This document shows, in pieces, positions 15,941 through 25,907 of a stretch of DNA of 64,000 bases. Position 1 is the first letter of the stretch, and each line of letters begins with the position of its first letter. The notes beneath the pieces were generated by a model. The model did no database searches. It was not told where the DNA came from and saw only the letters and a program-made list of their open reading frames with translations. The stretch is from an uncultured Chlorobiota bacterium (GTDB lineage: Bacteria > Bacteroidota > Ignavibacteria > UBA10030 > UBA6906): contig CAADGV010000020.1 of NCBI GenBank assembly GCA_900696645.1, forward strand, positions 1 through 64,000, given 5' to 3'. The position numbers and the translations under genes were made by a program.

Positions 15941-16180
15941 TCTACATACACGAAAATGTCTTTCCCTGAGAAATGCAAGGAGTTTTGGTTTATGCAACGG
16001 AATTACCGAAAAGAATGAAAGTCGACGGTTGACATCAGATTCCATCAATTCATATATTCAAGAGTGTAACCACGACGCTGGTAGCCTGAACACCGCCTGT
16101 GAAAAGTAGCTACTCACTGTGTTCTCGAAAGAATTGTTGTTCTTACACTCATCGCAAATGACCTGCCTCTTTCCGAATCC

Positions 16181-16759
16181 ATGATCCTTGTAATCGACAA
16201 CTACGATTCATTCACGTTCAATCTTGTACAACTTCTGGCTGCAATTCTTCAGGATAGCTCCGGGCAACTGGTTGTGAAGAGAAATGATGAAACAACCTTG
16301 GGTGAAATCGAAACTCTCAGTCCGGAAGGAATCCTTCTATCTCCCGGTCCCGGAATGCCGGAGAAGGCGGGCATTTCGGTTGATGTTGTGAAGCAGTTCG
16401 GTTCACGGATTCCCATCCTCGGCGTGTGTCTCGGCCACCAGGCGATCGGTTCAGCATTTGGCGGAAGGATTGTTGAAGCACCAACACTGATGCATGGAAG
16501 AACGTCATATATCTCCCATTCAAACACCTCCATATTCCGGAATATCAAGAATCCGTTTGTTGCCACACGCTATCACTCCCTTGCAATTGCGCCTGAAAGT
16601 TTGCCGGATGCACTTGAAGTTACAGCTACAACGGATGAGGGCGTGATTATGGCTATTCAGCACAAAACATACCCTATAGCCGGCGTTCAGTTCCATCCCG
16701 AATCGATTTTGACAGAAGAGGGTGAACGGTTGTTACGCAATTGGCTGGAAGTGAATTAA
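16181..16759 (+). CDS. trpG: Glutamine amidotransferase of anthranilate/aminodeoxychorismate synthase (component II)
   Basis: 192 aa, the standard length of TrpG/PabA. It supplies ammonia from glutamine to a chorismate-using partner, making anthranilate (tryptophan) or 4-amino-4-deoxychorismate (folate). Class I amidotransferase features are present: start MILVIDNYDSFTFNL, oxyanion loop SPGPGMP (54-60), nucleophile Cys83 in GVCLGHQAIG, and His172/Glu174 in VQFHPES. No trpE or pabB lies nearby. The next gene makes the chorismate precursor DAHP, and folB/folK lie 5 kb downstream, so the choice between trpG and pabA is open; it could serve both. Confidence 0.9.
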   Translation: MILVIDNYDSFTFNLVQLLAAILQDSSGQLVVKRNDETTLGEIETLSPEGILLSPGPGMPEKAGISVDVVKQFGSRIPILGVCLGHQAIGSAFGGRIVEAPTLMHGRTSYISHSNTSIFRNIKNPFVATRYHSLAIAPESLPDALEVTATTDEGVIMAIQHKTYPIAGVQFHPESILTEEGERLLRNWLEVN

Positions 16760-16821
16760 GTCGGGAAAGCTGTATATTATAACAATGAAAAGATGACTCC
16801 AAGCACCAGGCAGGAGAGTGC

Positions 16822-17853
16822 ATGTTTGTTGTTATGAAGCGTGATGCAACACGCGATGATATTCAGCATGTAAAAGAAAAGATCGTCTCCCTTGGCTTCA
16901 TACCTCACGAGGTAGCAGGTGTGCAGCGAACGGCGATTGCCATTACGGGCAATAGAGGCAGAATCAATCCCGAATTGTTCACGGTCATGTCCGGGGTTGA
17001 GGATGCAATCCCCGTTTCGAAGCCGTATAAACTCGCAGGACGCGATACGAAGCCCGACAACACCGAGATTGATGTGAGCGGTGATGTGATTGGAGGAAGA
17101 GAACTGGCGGTTATCGCAGGCCCGTGTGCGGTGGAAAGCCGGGAACAACTGTTTGCAGCAGCCGAGATTGTTCGCGATGCAGGCGTGAGGTTTCTGCGTG
17201 GCGGAGCATTCAAGCCTCGAACATCGCCGTATGCTTTTCAGGGGATGAAAGAAGAAGGACTTGCTCTGCTTCGCGAGGTAAAGGATCGAACCGGACTGAA
17301 AATCGTTACCGAGGCAAAAGATGTTGCAACCCTTCCGGCGGTGGCGGACGTCGCGGACGTGATTCAGATCGGCGCCCGCAATATGCAGAACTACTCATTG
17401 CTTGAAGCCGCAGGTGACTTGCGCAAACCGGTGATGCTGAAGCGGGGAGTTTCCGCGACAATCGAAGAACTTCTCATGTCAGCCGAGTACATCCTTGCCC
17501 GCGGAAACCTGAACGTGATGCTGTGCGAACGCGGCATCAGGACGTTCGAGCCGTACACTCGCAACACGCTCGACCTTAATGCCATTCCTGTTATCAAGAA
17601 GATCTCGCATCTCCCTATTATCGTCGATCCCAGTCACGGTATAGGCATGTGGGACGGCGTTTCTGCGATGGCGCTTGCCGGGGTTGCAGCCGGTGCCGAC
17701 GGACTTCTGATTGAAGTACATCCAAACCCTGAATCAGCGCTTTCGGATGGCGCTCAAGCATTGAAACCGGAACGCTTCAGGGAGTTGATGGAACGTGCCC
17801 GCATGGTTGCTGCTGCTGTTGACCGGACGATCAGTGCCGAGGTAACAGAGTAG
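16822..17853 (+). CDS. aroF: 3-deoxy-7-phosphoheptulonate (DAHP) synthase, type I-beta
   Basis: 343 aa. It condenses phosphoenolpyruvate and erythrose 4-phosphate in the first step of the shikimate pathway. Residues 1-75 form the ferredoxin-like regulatory domain known from Thermotoga-type enzymes ([14 protein letters not shown] start). The catalytic TIM barrel follows, with the metal and substrate motifs AGPCAVES (99-106, Cys102), [15 protein letters not shown] (127-141) and [18 protein letters not shown] site lies 7 nt before ATG 16822. It sits 62 bp after trpG and is probably cotranscribed, linking chorismate supply to its use. Confidence 0.95.
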   Translation: MFVVMKRDATRDDIQHVKEKIVSLGFIPHEVAGVQRTAIAITGNRGRINPELFTVMSGVEDAIPVSKPYKLAGRDTKPDNTEIDVSGDVIGGRELAVIAGPCAVESREQLFAAAEIVRDAGVRFLRGGAFKPRTSPYAFQGMKEEGLALLREVKDRTGLKIVTEAKDVATLPAVADVADVIQIGARNMQNYSLLEAAGDLRKPVMLKRGVSATIEELLMSAEYILARGNLNVMLCERGIRTFEPYTRNTLDLNAIPVIKKISHLPIIVDPSHGIGMWDGVSAMALAGVAAGADGLLIEVHPNPESALSDGAQALKPERFRELMERARMVAAAVDRTISAEVTE

Positions 17854-17868
17854 AAGGAAAATCGAATA

Positions 17869-17894
17869 ACCCGACTGCCTCTCAGCAGTCGGGT
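17869..17894. terminator. Hairpin between the convergent aroF and lipoprotein genes
   Basis: Perfect 10-bp stem acccgactgc/gcagtcgggt with a 6-nt loop, located between two genes that face each other. Neither side has a strong T-run (minus side TATTCGATTTTCC is the better one). Probably a bidirectional terminator. Confidence 0.65.
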
Positions 17895-17947
17895 CGAAGT
17901 AGCCGGCGTCGGGTTTCCACCTGCCTAAAACACCGTGTTACAGAATT

Positions 17948-18352
17948 CTACACAACAGTCCAGGTTACAGTCACGGTAAACGGCTTTCCTGTAGCTTTCA
18001 CCGTTCCGTGGAACACGATAATCCACTGCTGACCGCCCTCGATACCAACATACTCGTTGATTTCAAACGTCGTGTCTTTAGGAAACACCCTCGTCGGATT
18101 CGGATTGGTGACGGTATCCGTGAAGTTCTGAGCCGGGAAGCTCAGATCTATTTTCGTCAGCAACACGTCTTCGCTCGGTGTTGCGACAACGATCATTCCT
18201 TGCGAGCCCGAGTGAAGTCCCATCGCAAACGTTACATTGGCGGGGGTTTCGTTTCCGGGATTTGTTGTAATCGGGTTGCCCGAATTCTTCTTGCTGCATC
18301 CGGCGAGCGTAAGCGCAACGCCGAACAGAACCAACAGCATGGTGTGTTTCAT
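17948..18352 (-). CDS. Small lipoprotein, unknown function
   Basis: 134 aa with a typical lipoprotein signal: MKHTMLLVLFGVAL, then lipobox LAGC with the acylated Cys19 followed by SKKNSG. The mature part has a disordered Asn/Pro-rich linker, then about 95 residues predicted to be a beta-sandwich (VTFAMGLHSGSQGMIVV, IDLSFPAQNF, QWIIVFHG, VTVTWTVV). It is expected on a periplasmic or outer-membrane leaflet. An AGGAGT site lies 8 nt before ATG 18352. No specific family is recognised. Confidence 0.85.
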   Translation of the reverse strand: MKHTMLLVLFGVALTLAGCSKKNSGNPITTNPGNETPANVTFAMGLHSGSQGMIVVATPSEDVLLTKIDLSFPAQNFTDTVTNPNPTRVFPKDTTFEINEYVGIEGGQQWIIVFHGTVKATGKPFTVTVTWTVV

Positions 18353-18551
18353 TGAAGTACTCCTGATTGTTGTGAGATTGAGTTTGCTGATTTGCGGTGT
18401 TCTACGTGAGGGGAAGCGGGGAGTTGCTACGGACCGGCTACATGATGATGTGGGACGAGGGAGTCGGGGTTGCTCTTCAATGGAATCTCGTCACATTTTT
18501 TCTTATTCTGAAGCACGTCAAGAATTCAATTACAGTCCAATCACTTCAACT

Positions 18552-20000
18552 TTGTCACGCATTCGGGTTCGTTTCGCTCCAAGTCCAACAGGGTACCTGC
18601 ACGTCGGCGGCTTACGTACCGCCCTCTACAACTATCTTTTTGCGAGGAAACAAAACGGCACATTTATTCTGCGCATTGAAGATACCGACCGGTCACGCTA
18701 CGTTGAACATGCCGAGGAGAATCTGATTGAGGCGTTGAAGTGGGCGGGACTTGTGTGGGATGAAGGGCCGGATTGTGGCGGGCCCAAAGCTCCGTACCGT
18801 CAATCGGAACGCCTCGCGCTGTATCGTGAGCATGCGCTGAAACTTGTGGATCAAGGGAATGCCTACTATGCATTCGACACGGCAGATGAGCTTGAGGAAA
18901 TGCGCAAAGAGCAGGAGCAGATGCGCCTTCCCGTGAAGTACGACAGGCGGGCGCTGAAGCTGAGTGCTGCAGAAGTAGATGCGAAGCTCGCTGCCGGCGT
19001 TCCTCACGTCATCCGAATGAAAGTGCCGGACTTGACAACGGTTACATTTGATGATATCGTGAGGGGCAAGGTGGAGTTTGCGAGCGAACAAATCGACGAT
19101 CAGGTGTTGCTGAAATCGGACGGCTTTCCCACGTATCATCTCGCAAACGTTGTTGATGATCATTTGATGGAAGTGTCTCATGTTATTCGCGGTGAGGAAT
19201 GGCTTTCAAGCACACCGAAACATGTTCTTCTCTATCAATATTTTGGTTGGGAATTGCCGCAGTTTGCACATCTTCCCTTGCTCCTCAATCCCGACAAGTC
19301 CAAACTCAGCAAGCGGCAAGGCGATGTTGCCGTTGAGGACTATCGTGCCAAGGGATATCTGCCTGAAGCGCTTGTGAATTTTGTTGCGTTGCTGGGTTGG
19401 AATCCCGGCGATGAACGGGAGCTCTTTTCACTGCATGAGTTGGTGAACGAATTTTCGATTGAGCGGGTCGGGAAATCGGGGGCGGTGTTCAATCTGGAAA
19501 AACTCAACTGGATGAATGCCGAACATCTTCGCAAGAAGTCTGATGCGGAGATTCTTCGTCTGCTTAAGAACGAACTGAAGCAATCCGAATTCAAGGATGC
19601 AACATTCAGCGACGAATATCTTGTGAAGGTAATCGGGGCGATGCGTGAGCGGGTCTCGTTCGTGAAGGATTTTGTTGAGAAGAGTCCCTATTTCTTCCGC
19701 CGTCCGAAACAATTCGATCCGGATGTTGTGAAGAAGAGATGGAAACCTGAATCTTCCGGATATTTGAAATCTCTCACGCAGGAATTTTCATCTCTCACAA
19801 ATCCAAACAAAGAGGAGTATGAAGCGGCGTTGCATCGTACTGCGCAATCGTTGAATGTGGGGAACGGACAACTTATTCATCCGCTCCGGTTGGCGGTTTC
19901 GGGAACGGGATCGGGGCCGGGCTTGTACGACATTCTGTTCATTATCGGAAAAGAAGAGACAATCAAACGCATAGAGCTGGCCATCGAGAAAATCAAATGA
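18552..20000 (+). CDS. gltX: Glutamyl-tRNA synthetase
   Basis: Charges tRNA-Glu. The frame is open far upstream (to 18237), but the protein proper begins at TTG 18552, giving [20 protein letters not shown], the family's normal N-terminus; ATG 18480 would add an unrelated 24-residue extension. With this start the product is 482 aa, as usual. Visible motifs: the HIGH equivalent HVGG at 17-20, the RIEDTDRSR binding loop, the KMSKS equivalent KLSKRQG, and a C-terminal anticodon-binding helical domain. No Shine-Dalgarno is seen, which is common in Bacteroidota. The stop overlaps glnS by 4 bp. Confidence 0.93.
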   Translation: MSRIRVRFAPSPTGYLHVGGLRTALYNYLFARKQNGTFILRIEDTDRSRYVEHAEENLIEALKWAGLVWDEGPDCGGPKAPYRQSERLALYREHALKLVDQGNAYYAFDTADELEEMRKEQEQMRLPVKYDRRALKLSAAEVDAKLAAGVPHVIRMKVPDLTTVTFDDIVRGKVEFASEQIDDQVLLKSDGFPTYHLANVVDDHLMEVSHVIRGEEWLSSTPKHVLLYQYFGWELPQFAHLPLLLNPDKSKLSKRQGDVAVEDYRAKGYLPEALVNFVALLGWNPGDERELFSLHELVNEFSIERVGKSGAVFNLEKLNWMNAEHLRKKSDAEILRLLKNELKQSEFKDATFSDEYLVKVIGAMRERVSFVKDFVEKSPYFFRRPKQFDPDVVKKRWKPESSGYLKSLTQEFSSLTNPNKEEYEAALHRTAQSLNVGNGQLIHPLRLAVSGTGSGPGLYDILFIIGKEETIKRIELAIEKIK

Positions 20001-21700
20001 CAACTGCGGAGAACATGAAAGCAGAATCTGAAAACAACAACACTGCTGTAAGAACGAATTTCATTCGGGAGATCATCGATGAAGATCTCAAGAACGGGAA
20101 GAATGCCGGACGCGTACATACGCGCTTCCCGCCGGAGCCGAACGGCTATCTCCACATCGGCCACGCAAAATCCATTTGCTTGAACTTCGGGATAGCCCGT
20201 GACTACAAGGGCTTCTGCAATCTCCGCTTCGATGATACAAACCCGACAAAGGAGGAAGTCGAGTATGTCGATTCGATTATGGAAGATGTTCGCTGGTTAG
20301 GATTTGACTGGGATGACCGGCTTTACTATGCATCCGACTATTTTGAGCAGCTATACGAGTTTGCTGTGAAGCTGATTAAGAAAGGGAAAGCATTCGTTTG
20401 CGATTTGACAGCCGATCAAATTCGTGAAACTCGCGGTACACTCACCGAGCCCGGCAAGGACAGCCCGTATCGTGACCGGTCTGTGCAAGAGAATCTTGAT
20501 CTCTTTGAACGGATGCGCAAAGGAGAGTTTCCGAATGGTGCACGAACCCTGCGTGCCAAAATTGATATGGCCTCGCCGAATTTCAATATGCGCGATCCGG
20601 TGATGTACAGGATTCTTCATGCCGAACATCACCGTACGGGCAACAAATGGTGTATTTACCCAACATACGATTGGGCACACGGGCAATCCGACTCCATTGA
20701 AGGCATCACGCATTCAATTTGTACGCTGGAATTTGAAATCCATCGCCCGCTGTATGATTGGTTTCTCGAGGAATTGGAAATCCATCATCCTCAACAAATC
20801 GAATTTGCACGGCTGAACCTGACGTACACCGTCATGAGCAAGCGCAAGCTTCTGCAACTGGTCGAAGAAGGACATGTGAGCGGTTGGGATGATCCCCGTA
20901 TGCCGACGATTTGCGGGCTTCGTCGGAGAGGGTACACGTCTACAGCGATTCGTAATTTTGCCGACCGTATCGGCGTTGCGAAGCGCGAGTACACACAAGA
21001 TGTGACCGTGCTTGAAGATTGTTTGAGGGATGATTTGAACAAGCATGCACGCCGTGTGATGGCTGTTCTCCGTCCGCTCAAGCTTGTTGTTGAGAATTAC
21101 CCCGAGGGAAAAACGGAAGAGCTTGACGCCGTCAACAACCCCGAGGATCCCTCGCTCGGTTCGCGCAAGATTCCGTTTTCGAACGTGTTGTATATCGAGC
21201 AGGATGATTTTCGCGAGAATCCGCCGAAGAAGTATTTCCGGCTGTCGCCCGGGGCTGAAGTCCGACTTCGCTACGCGTACATCGTCAAATGTACCGGTGT
21301 AGTGAAAGATAAGAAAACCGGCGAGATCATCGAAGTCCGTTGCACGTACGATCCTGAAACCAAAAGCGGCTCCTCACAAAGCGGCCGCAAAGTCAAGGGG
21401 ACGATTCACTGGGTCTCGGCTGCGCATGCAGTTCACGCCGATGTCTATCTGTATGATCGTCTGTTCAGCACGGAAGATCCGTCGGGAGATAATTGGAAAG
21501 ATCTTATCAATCCCAAGTCGCTCGAGATACTCAAACACTGCAAGCTGGAGCCGGGACTTGCGATGTCGAAGCCGGGTGATCGCTTTCAGTTCGAACGGCT
21601 CGGTTATTTCTGCGTTGATACCGACTCGAAAGCTGAAGCATTGAAGTTCAATCGTACCGTCACATTACGCGACACATGGGCGAAGGTCGACAAATCGTGA
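19997..21700 (+). CDS. glnS: Glutaminyl-tRNA synthetase
   Basis: 567 aa. Charges tRNA-Gln directly, so the Glu-tRNAGln amidation route is not needed for glutamine. Class I motifs: [15 protein letters not shown] (HIGH at 53-56), NLRFDDTNP, and the KMSKS equivalent VMSKRKL (279-285). The two C-terminal beta-barrel anticodon-binding domains are intact, ending [12 protein letters not shown]. Its ATG overlaps the gltX stop (ATGA), so the two related synthetases are translationally coupled. Confidence 0.96.
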   Translation: MTTAENMKAESENNNTAVRTNFIREIIDEDLKNGKNAGRVHTRFPPEPNGYLHIGHAKSICLNFGIARDYKGFCNLRFDDTNPTKEEVEYVDSIMEDVRWLGFDWDDRLYYASDYFEQLYEFAVKLIKKGKAFVCDLTADQIRETRGTLTEPGKDSPYRDRSVQENLDLFERMRKGEFPNGARTLRAKIDMASPNFNMRDPVMYRILHAEHHRTGNKWCIYPTYDWAHGQSDSIEGITHSICTLEFEIHRPLYDWFLEELEIHHPQQIEFARLNLTYTVMSKRKLLQLVEEGHVSGWDDPRMPTICGLRRRGYTSTAIRNFADRIGVAKREYTQDVTVLEDCLRDDLNKHARRVMAVLRPLKLVVENYPEGKTEELDAVNNPEDPSLGSRKIPFSNVLYIEQDDFRENPPKKYFRLSPGAEVRLRYAYIVKCTGVVKDKKTGEIIEVRCTYDPETKSGSSQSGRKVKGTIHWVSAAHAVHADVYLYDRLFSTEDPSGDNWKDLINPKSLEILKHCKLEPGLAMSKPGDRFQFERLGYFCVDTDSKAEALKFNRTVTLRDTWAKVDKS

Positions 21701-21760
21701 GTCGTTTGCCGTGTGTCTGTTTGATTCTCGAACCATCAATCTCTATCTTGTAGAGGTTCA

Positions 21761-22129
21761 ATGAAAGAACTCAATGTCATCCGGATGAAGAACGCAGTGT
21801 TCTACGCCTACCACGGGGCGTTTGAGGACGAGCAGAATTTGGGCGGGAAATTCGAGTTTGACGTTGACATGTACTGCGACCTTTCTGCAGCAGCGGAACA
21901 TGATTCGCTGAAAGAGACGGTTGATTACGAGAAGGTGTATTCCTTCATTCACCGGACGGTTTTGCAGAAGAAGTACTTTTTGTTGGAAGCGCTGGCTAAT
22001 ACGATCGGGAAGGGCTTGTTGCACGAGTTTGTCGCCGTTCAGAAAGTCATGGTGAGGGTGCGTAAACCGCATCCGCCTGTAAAGGGCGTGATTGATTTTG
22101 TGGAAGTTGAGATCTCGCAGGAGAGATGA
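21761..22129 (+). CDS. folB: Dihydroneopterin aldolase
   Basis: 122 aa. Cleaves dihydroneopterin to 6-hydroxymethyl-dihydropterin and glycolaldehyde in folate synthesis. Shows the family pattern VFYAYHGAFEDEQNLGGKF (active-site Glu region), VDYEKVYSFI, LLEALANTI, and VRVRKPHPPVKG with the conserved Lys. It overlaps folK by 4 bp (ATGA), and FolB passes its product directly to FolK. Confidence 0.94.
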   Translation: MKELNVIRMKNAVFYAYHGAFEDEQNLGGKFEFDVDMYCDLSAAAEHDSLKETVDYEKVYSFIHRTVLQKKYFLLEALANTIGKGLLHEFVAVQKVMVRVRKPHPPVKGVIDFVEVEISQER

Positions 22130-22632
22130 AGATGTACAACGTATTTCTGGGCCTGGGTTCCAATGTTGGCGACAGGCATAAGTTCTTGAATGCAGCGGTT
22201 GCTGGAATCAAGTCGCTTCCCGCGACGAAAGTTGTCTGGGCGTCACCCGTCTATGAAGCAGAACCGTACGGCAAAACAGACCAGGCGAAGTTCTTGAATG
22301 CAGCGATTGAGATTGAAACCGAACTCCTGCCGCCGGATTTGTTGAGAGAACTCAAAAAGATCGAAACGAAGGCAGGCCGCACGACTACGGAACGCTGGGG
22401 TCCGCGGGAAATCGATATCGACATTCTCCTGTATGATGGCTTCGTGCATCAGGATGAAACGGTGATCGTTCCTCATCCTGAATTAGAGAAGAGGAAATTT
22501 GTGCTTGTGCCTTTGCGCGAAATAGCCGCCGATGTTGTACATCCTGTCAACGGGATGACGATAAGTGAGTTGACTGCTGCATGCAGGGATTCCGGTAAAG
22601 TCGTCCAAACATCGTTCAGGATATTGCTGTAA
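22126..22632 (+). CDS. folK: 2-amino-4-hydroxy-6-hydroxymethyldihydropteridine pyrophosphokinase
   Basis: 168 aa, normal length. Transfers pyrophosphate from ATP to 6-hydroxymethyl-dihydropterin. Motifs: FLGLGSNVGDR at the N-terminus, ASPVYEAEPYG, and RWGPREIDIDILLYDG with the Mg2+-binding Asp pair, followed by VPHPELEKRKFVLVPL. Translationally coupled to folB. A dihydropteroate synthase gene (folP) is not in the window. Confidence 0.95.
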   Translation: MKMYNVFLGLGSNVGDRHKFLNAAVAGIKSLPATKVVWASPVYEAEPYGKTDQAKFLNAAIEIETELLPPDLLRELKKIETKAGRTTTERWGPREIDIDILLYDGFVHQDETVIVPHPELEKRKFVLVPLREIAADVVHPVNGMTISELTAACRDSGKVVQTSFRILL

Positions 22633-22662
22633 GTGAAAACCTGAGAACCTATAGGAGTGCAT

Positions 22663-23373
22663 TTGGCTAAGCAGAACAAAGAATCGCTTGACGAACTGAT
22701 TCAGCAGTCTGAGTTGCGCTACATTGCCATCGAGGGTGTGATTGGCGCGGGAAAGACGACGTTAGCCACAATGTTAGGCGAAAGAATCGGCGCGAAAGTT
22801 GTGCTTGAACAATTTGAGGAAAATCCGTTTCTAAAAGACTTCTACAAAGATCCCGAGCGATACGCATTTCAGACGCAGATATTCTTTCTTTTGACACGCT
22901 ACAAGCAGCAGCGTGAGTTGGGGCAAGCCGATCTCTTTCACCGCTTTCTCGTAACAGACTACATCTTTGAGAAGGACAAGATTTTCGCGTACCTGAACCT
23001 TCAGGACGAGGAACTGAAGTTGTACGAGACACTCGTCAGCAGCATTCAGCATAACATTTCAACGCCTGACCTGGTTGTGTATCTTCAATCAAGTGTCCCG
23101 CGATTGATGCAAAACATCAGGCAAAGGGGCAGAGAGTTCGAAGCCTCCATGCAAGAGTCGTATATAAAAGACTTGAATGAGGCGTACAACTACTTCTTTT
23201 TCCGTTACAAAACGACCCCGCTTCTCATCGTGAACTCGGCCGAACTCGACTTCGTTTCGAACAAGGAACATTTCGAGGATCTTGTGCGGGCAATTTTCCG
23301 TCCGACGCATAGCGCTGTGGAGTATTACAATCCCATAGCTAAAGAGCCGGTCAAGCAGAGCGAGCAGAAGTGA
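22663..23373 (+). CDS. Deoxynucleoside kinase (deoxyadenosine/deoxyguanosine type)
   Basis: 236 aa from TTG 22663, chosen because AGGAG (22653-22657) lies 5 nt upstream; a GTG at 22657 overlaps that site. Salvage enzyme that phosphorylates deoxynucleosides. P-loop GVIGAGKTT (25-33), substrate-pocket features FEENPFLKDFY and YAFQTQIFFLLTRY, the catalytic region TDYIFEKDKIFA, and lid region RQRGREFE. The Asp/Glu at the nucleobase pocket points to the purine group, but substrate choice is an inference. It sits in the fol cluster, as in many Bacteroidota. Confidence 0.9.
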   Translation: MAKQNKESLDELIQQSELRYIAIEGVIGAGKTTLATMLGERIGAKVVLEQFEENPFLKDFYKDPERYAFQTQIFFLLTRYKQQRELGQADLFHRFLVTDYIFEKDKIFAYLNLQDEELKLYETLVSSIQHNISTPDLVVYLQSSVPRLMQNIRQRGREFEASMQESYIKDLNEAYNYFFFRYKTTPLLIVNSAELDFVSNKEHFEDLVRAIFRPTHSAVEYYNPIAKEPVKQSEQK

Positions 23374-23393
23374 AGAAGGAAAGAGGGCATCGT

Positions 23394-23612
23394 ATGATGA
23401 GATTTATTTTATTTGCAGTGATGGCGTATCTTCTTGCGCGCGTTTTTATGTATGTCGTTAAGATGCTGAGCAAGCATCCGCAGGAACAGAAGAGAAGGTC
23501 CGGCTACGGAGTCGGCGAAACAGACGCGCCGTCCCCGCCTCCAGTCCAGTTTAAGGATGTGAAGGACGCTGAGTTTCAGGACATCACCGACAAAGAAAAA
23601 GTCCCGAAGTAA
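23394..23612 (+). CDS. Small membrane protein of the fol/dNK cluster
   Basis: 72 aa from ATG 23394. AAGGAAAGAGGG precedes it; a GTG at 23370 overlapping the upstream stop is the alternative. One N-terminal membrane segment (MMRFILFAVMAYLLARVFMY) is followed by a hydrophilic, Pro/Lys/Asp-rich cytoplasmic tail (DAPSPPPVQFKDVKDAEFQ). Similar small proteins with an RFILF...YLLxRV helix and an acidic tail ending near DADFEEI are common in Bacteroidota (DUF4834-like; from memory). No function known. Confidence 0.8.
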   Translation: MMRFILFAVMAYLLARVFMYVVKMLSKHPQEQKRRSGYGVGETDAPSPPPVQFKDVKDAEFQDITDKEKVPK

Positions 23613-23627
23613 CCTTACAGTATCCCA

Positions 23628-24752
23628 TTGCTACGCTCGCTTGAACGCTCATTCAAACGTCTTGTTGCAGCCACTTTTCGTTTCGTTGTAGGTTCACGTC
23701 CCGTTCCTCGTATTTCTGATTACAACTTCAGCCGTATACTCGTCATCCGTCAGCACAACCAGTTGGGCGATATGCTGTGCGTTGTCCCCCTGTTGCGCGC
23801 CTTAAGACAAAAATACCCCCACGCGCATATTGCCCTTATGACGAGCCCCGTCAACCATGAGGTAATGGTCAACAATCGGCACATCAACTCAATCATCAAA
23901 TACGACAAACGCGAGTTTTTGGGAAGGGGGATTCGAGGATGGTTGAATCTTTTCACATTCCTTCAAAAACTACGGAGAGAAGAATTTGACATAGCCGTTG
24001 TACCTTCCACAGTATCGACCTCGTTCACCAGCGACTTCTTTGCCTATGTTTCGGGAGCACGCGCACGAATCGGTGTGGCATCGTTGAATGGCGTCAGAAA
24101 CCCCTCAGCATTCTTCTTCACGAATCCTGTCAATTTGGATTGGAGGACAGCGCCGGATCACCATCAGGTTTTAAGAAATCTTGATGTGGCTAAAGAACTT
24201 AGCCTTCCTGTTGTTGATCTTTCTCTTGAAATATCATTTGTTCAAGATGAAATAACCCGGGTTAATTTGTTGCAATTAAAGCAGTTAAATAGTCACAAAT
24301 TTCTCATTGTCTACCATCCGGGGGCCGGTAAAATCCCGAACAGGTGGGAGGCTTCACGCTTTGCGGAGGTGGCGAACGTCCTTTCAAAGGAGTTCCCGGC
24401 AGATGCCCTCATCACGTCAGGACCGATGGACGATGAGCCTGTAGCTCTCATGACGGAGGGGCTGACCATCCCGTTCAAAATTGTAAAGAACAAGCCGATT
24501 CGGGAGGTAGCCGCTTTTCTCGCAACAGCCGATCTTGTGATTACGAATGATACGGGGATAATGCACGTTGCAGCCGCCGTTGGAGCATCAGTGCTTTCAT
24601 TGTTTGGTCCCACTGAACCTGAGCAGTGGGCACCAATGGGCGATAAGCATCGTTTCATCAGGGGAAGAGGGGGCGATATCAATGCTATCCAAGTGGAAGA
24701 TGTTCTGCGGTCAGCGAGAGAAATTCTGTCTTCAGCAGAGCGGAAGCGATAG
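23628..24752 (+). CDS. Glycosyltransferase family 9 (heptosyltransferase-like)
   Basis: 374 aa from TTG 23628. GT9 enzymes add heptose or related sugars to the lipopolysaccharide core on the cytoplasmic side of the inner membrane. Two Rossmann domains: the N-terminal acceptor domain with ILVIRQHNQLGDMLCVVPLL, and the C-terminal nucleotide-sugar domain with YHPGAGKIPNRW and the hallmark VITNDTGIMHVAAAVGA followed by LFGPTEPEQWAP. The acceptor sugar cannot be deduced. It stands 15 bp after the small membrane protein and so may be in the same operon. Confidence 0.9.
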   Translation: MLRSLERSFKRLVAATFRFVVGSRPVPRISDYNFSRILVIRQHNQLGDMLCVVPLLRALRQKYPHAHIALMTSPVNHEVMVNNRHINSIIKYDKREFLGRGIRGWLNLFTFLQKLRREEFDIAVVPSTVSTSFTSDFFAYVSGARARIGVASLNGVRNPSAFFFTNPVNLDWRTAPDHHQVLRNLDVAKELSLPVVDLSLEISFVQDEITRVNLLQLKQLNSHKFLIVYHPGAGKIPNRWEASRFAEVANVLSKEFPADALITSGPMDDEPVALMTEGLTIPFKIVKNKPIREVAAFLATADLVITNDTGIMHVAAAVGASVLSLFGPTEPEQWAPMGDKHRFIRGRGGDINAIQVEDVLRSAREILSSAERKR

Positions 24753-24807
24753 GGATTTGAGTGTTGCAGTCTAATGAATTAGATTTGTTTTAAGAAAGGA
24801 TATTCAG

Positions 24808-25746
24808 ATGTTCAGTGTAGCACAGGATGTTGACTACAGGGAAGAAGTTCTCCGATTGAAGAAAGAACTGAACGCGGTGCTTCTTGCCCATTATTACCAG
24901 GAGGGCGAGATTCAGGATGTGGCGGATGTAATCGGCGATAGCCTTGAGTTGGCTCGTCGTGCGGCTGACACCAAGGCCGACGTCATTGTATTTGCAGGTG
25001 TACATTTTATGGCTGAGACTGCGAAAATCCTCAATCCCAACAAACAAGTCCTTCTTCCAGATCTGAATGCCGGGTGCTCGCTTGCCGACGGTGCTCCCGG
25101 ACCCGCGTTCAAGGCATTTCGGACTGCTCATCCGAATCATGTATCTATTACATACATCAACTGTTCTGCTGAGGTCAAGGCCGCAAGCGACATCATTTGC
25201 ACATCGAGTAATGCTGAAAAGATCATCCGGCAGATACCTCAAGACAAGCCGATCTTCTTCGCTCCAGACAAAAATCTCGGACGCTATCTCATAAAGAAGA
25301 CGGGCCGCGATATGTTATTGTGGGAAGGCTCATGCATTGTGCATGAAGTGTTTAGCCTCCGGAAGATCATCCAACTTCAAACCGAACATCCCGACGCTGA
25401 GTTAATCGCGCATCCCGAGTGTGAAGAGGCGATTCTCCAACGTGCTGCATTTGTCGGATCGACGAGCATGTTGTTGAAACGCGTGCAGTCAAGTCCGAGC
25501 AGGAAGTTCATTGTGGCAACGGAAGCAGGAATCCTTTACCAAATGCGCAAGCTTGCTCCCGACAAGGAATTGATTGCCGCTCCGCCTGACACCAACTGTG
25601 CGTGCAACGAGTGTCCCCACATGAAGCTCAACACGATGGAGAAACTCTACCTTTGCATGAAGAACCGGACCCCGGAGATTACACTCGATCCCGTGTTGAT
25701 GGAGAAGGCGTTGCAGCCGATTCAGAGGATGCTGGCGATGAGTTGA
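24808..25746 (+). CDS. nadA: Quinolinate synthase
   Basis: 312 aa. Condenses iminoaspartate with dihydroxyacetone phosphate to quinolinate in de novo NAD synthesis, using an oxygen-sensitive 4Fe-4S cluster. The expected ligands are visible: Cys90 (LNAGCSLAD), Cys176 (WEGSCIVHE) and Cys269 ([10 protein letters not shown]). It also has the start of the first domain [16 protein letters not shown] and CTSSNAEKI. Its partner nadB lies 36 kb away at 61789, not in the same operon. An AAAGGA site precedes ATG 24808. Confidence 0.96.
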   Translation: MFSVAQDVDYREEVLRLKKELNAVLLAHYYQEGEIQDVADVIGDSLELARRAADTKADVIVFAGVHFMAETAKILNPNKQVLLPDLNAGCSLADGAPGPAFKAFRTAHPNHVSITYINCSAEVKAASDIICTSSNAEKIIRQIPQDKPIFFAPDKNLGRYLIKKTGRDMLLWEGSCIVHEVFSLRKIIQLQTEHPDAELIAHPECEEAILQRAAFVGSTSMLLKRVQSSPSRKFIVATEAGILYQMRKLAPDKELIAAPPDTNCACNECPHMKLNTMEKLYLCMKNRTPEITLDPVLMEKALQPIQRMLAMS

Positions 25747-25776
25747 GTCTTGACGGAAAATCGAAGTCTCATCATC

Positions 25777-25806
25777 AAGCCTCGGTGGAAATCCCGCTCG
25801 AGGCTT
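25777..25806 (+). terminator. Possible terminator after nadA
   Basis: Perfect 8-bp stem aagcctcg/cgaggctt with a 14-nt loop, 31 bp beyond the nadA stop. It is followed by an A/T-rich but not T-run tract (ctgtatatataatt). Confidence 0.45.
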
Positions 25807-25869
25807 CTGTATATATAATTGAACCTCGTTCTCTACTTTCCTATATTGGAGAGGGTTAAGCAGAGATTT

Positions 25870-25894
25870 TTCAACACGAAGATCCACAAAGTGA
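25870..25894 (+). repeat. Degenerate caacacgaag-type repeat upstream of asnS
   Basis: The stretch ttcaacacgaagatccacaaagtg resembles the caacacaaag/aacacgaag units at 2850-2880. It lies within 15 bp of the asnS start, so if it is a repeat it forms part of the asnS leader. The match is short and degenerate. Confidence 0.4.
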
Positions 25895-25907
25895 AAAGCG
25901 GGCAAAA

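Noticed and set aside
15419-16018. 199-codon plus-strand frame
   Set aside because: Arg/Cys-rich composition and it covers the ribosome site of the better supported minus-strand gene at 15183-15425.
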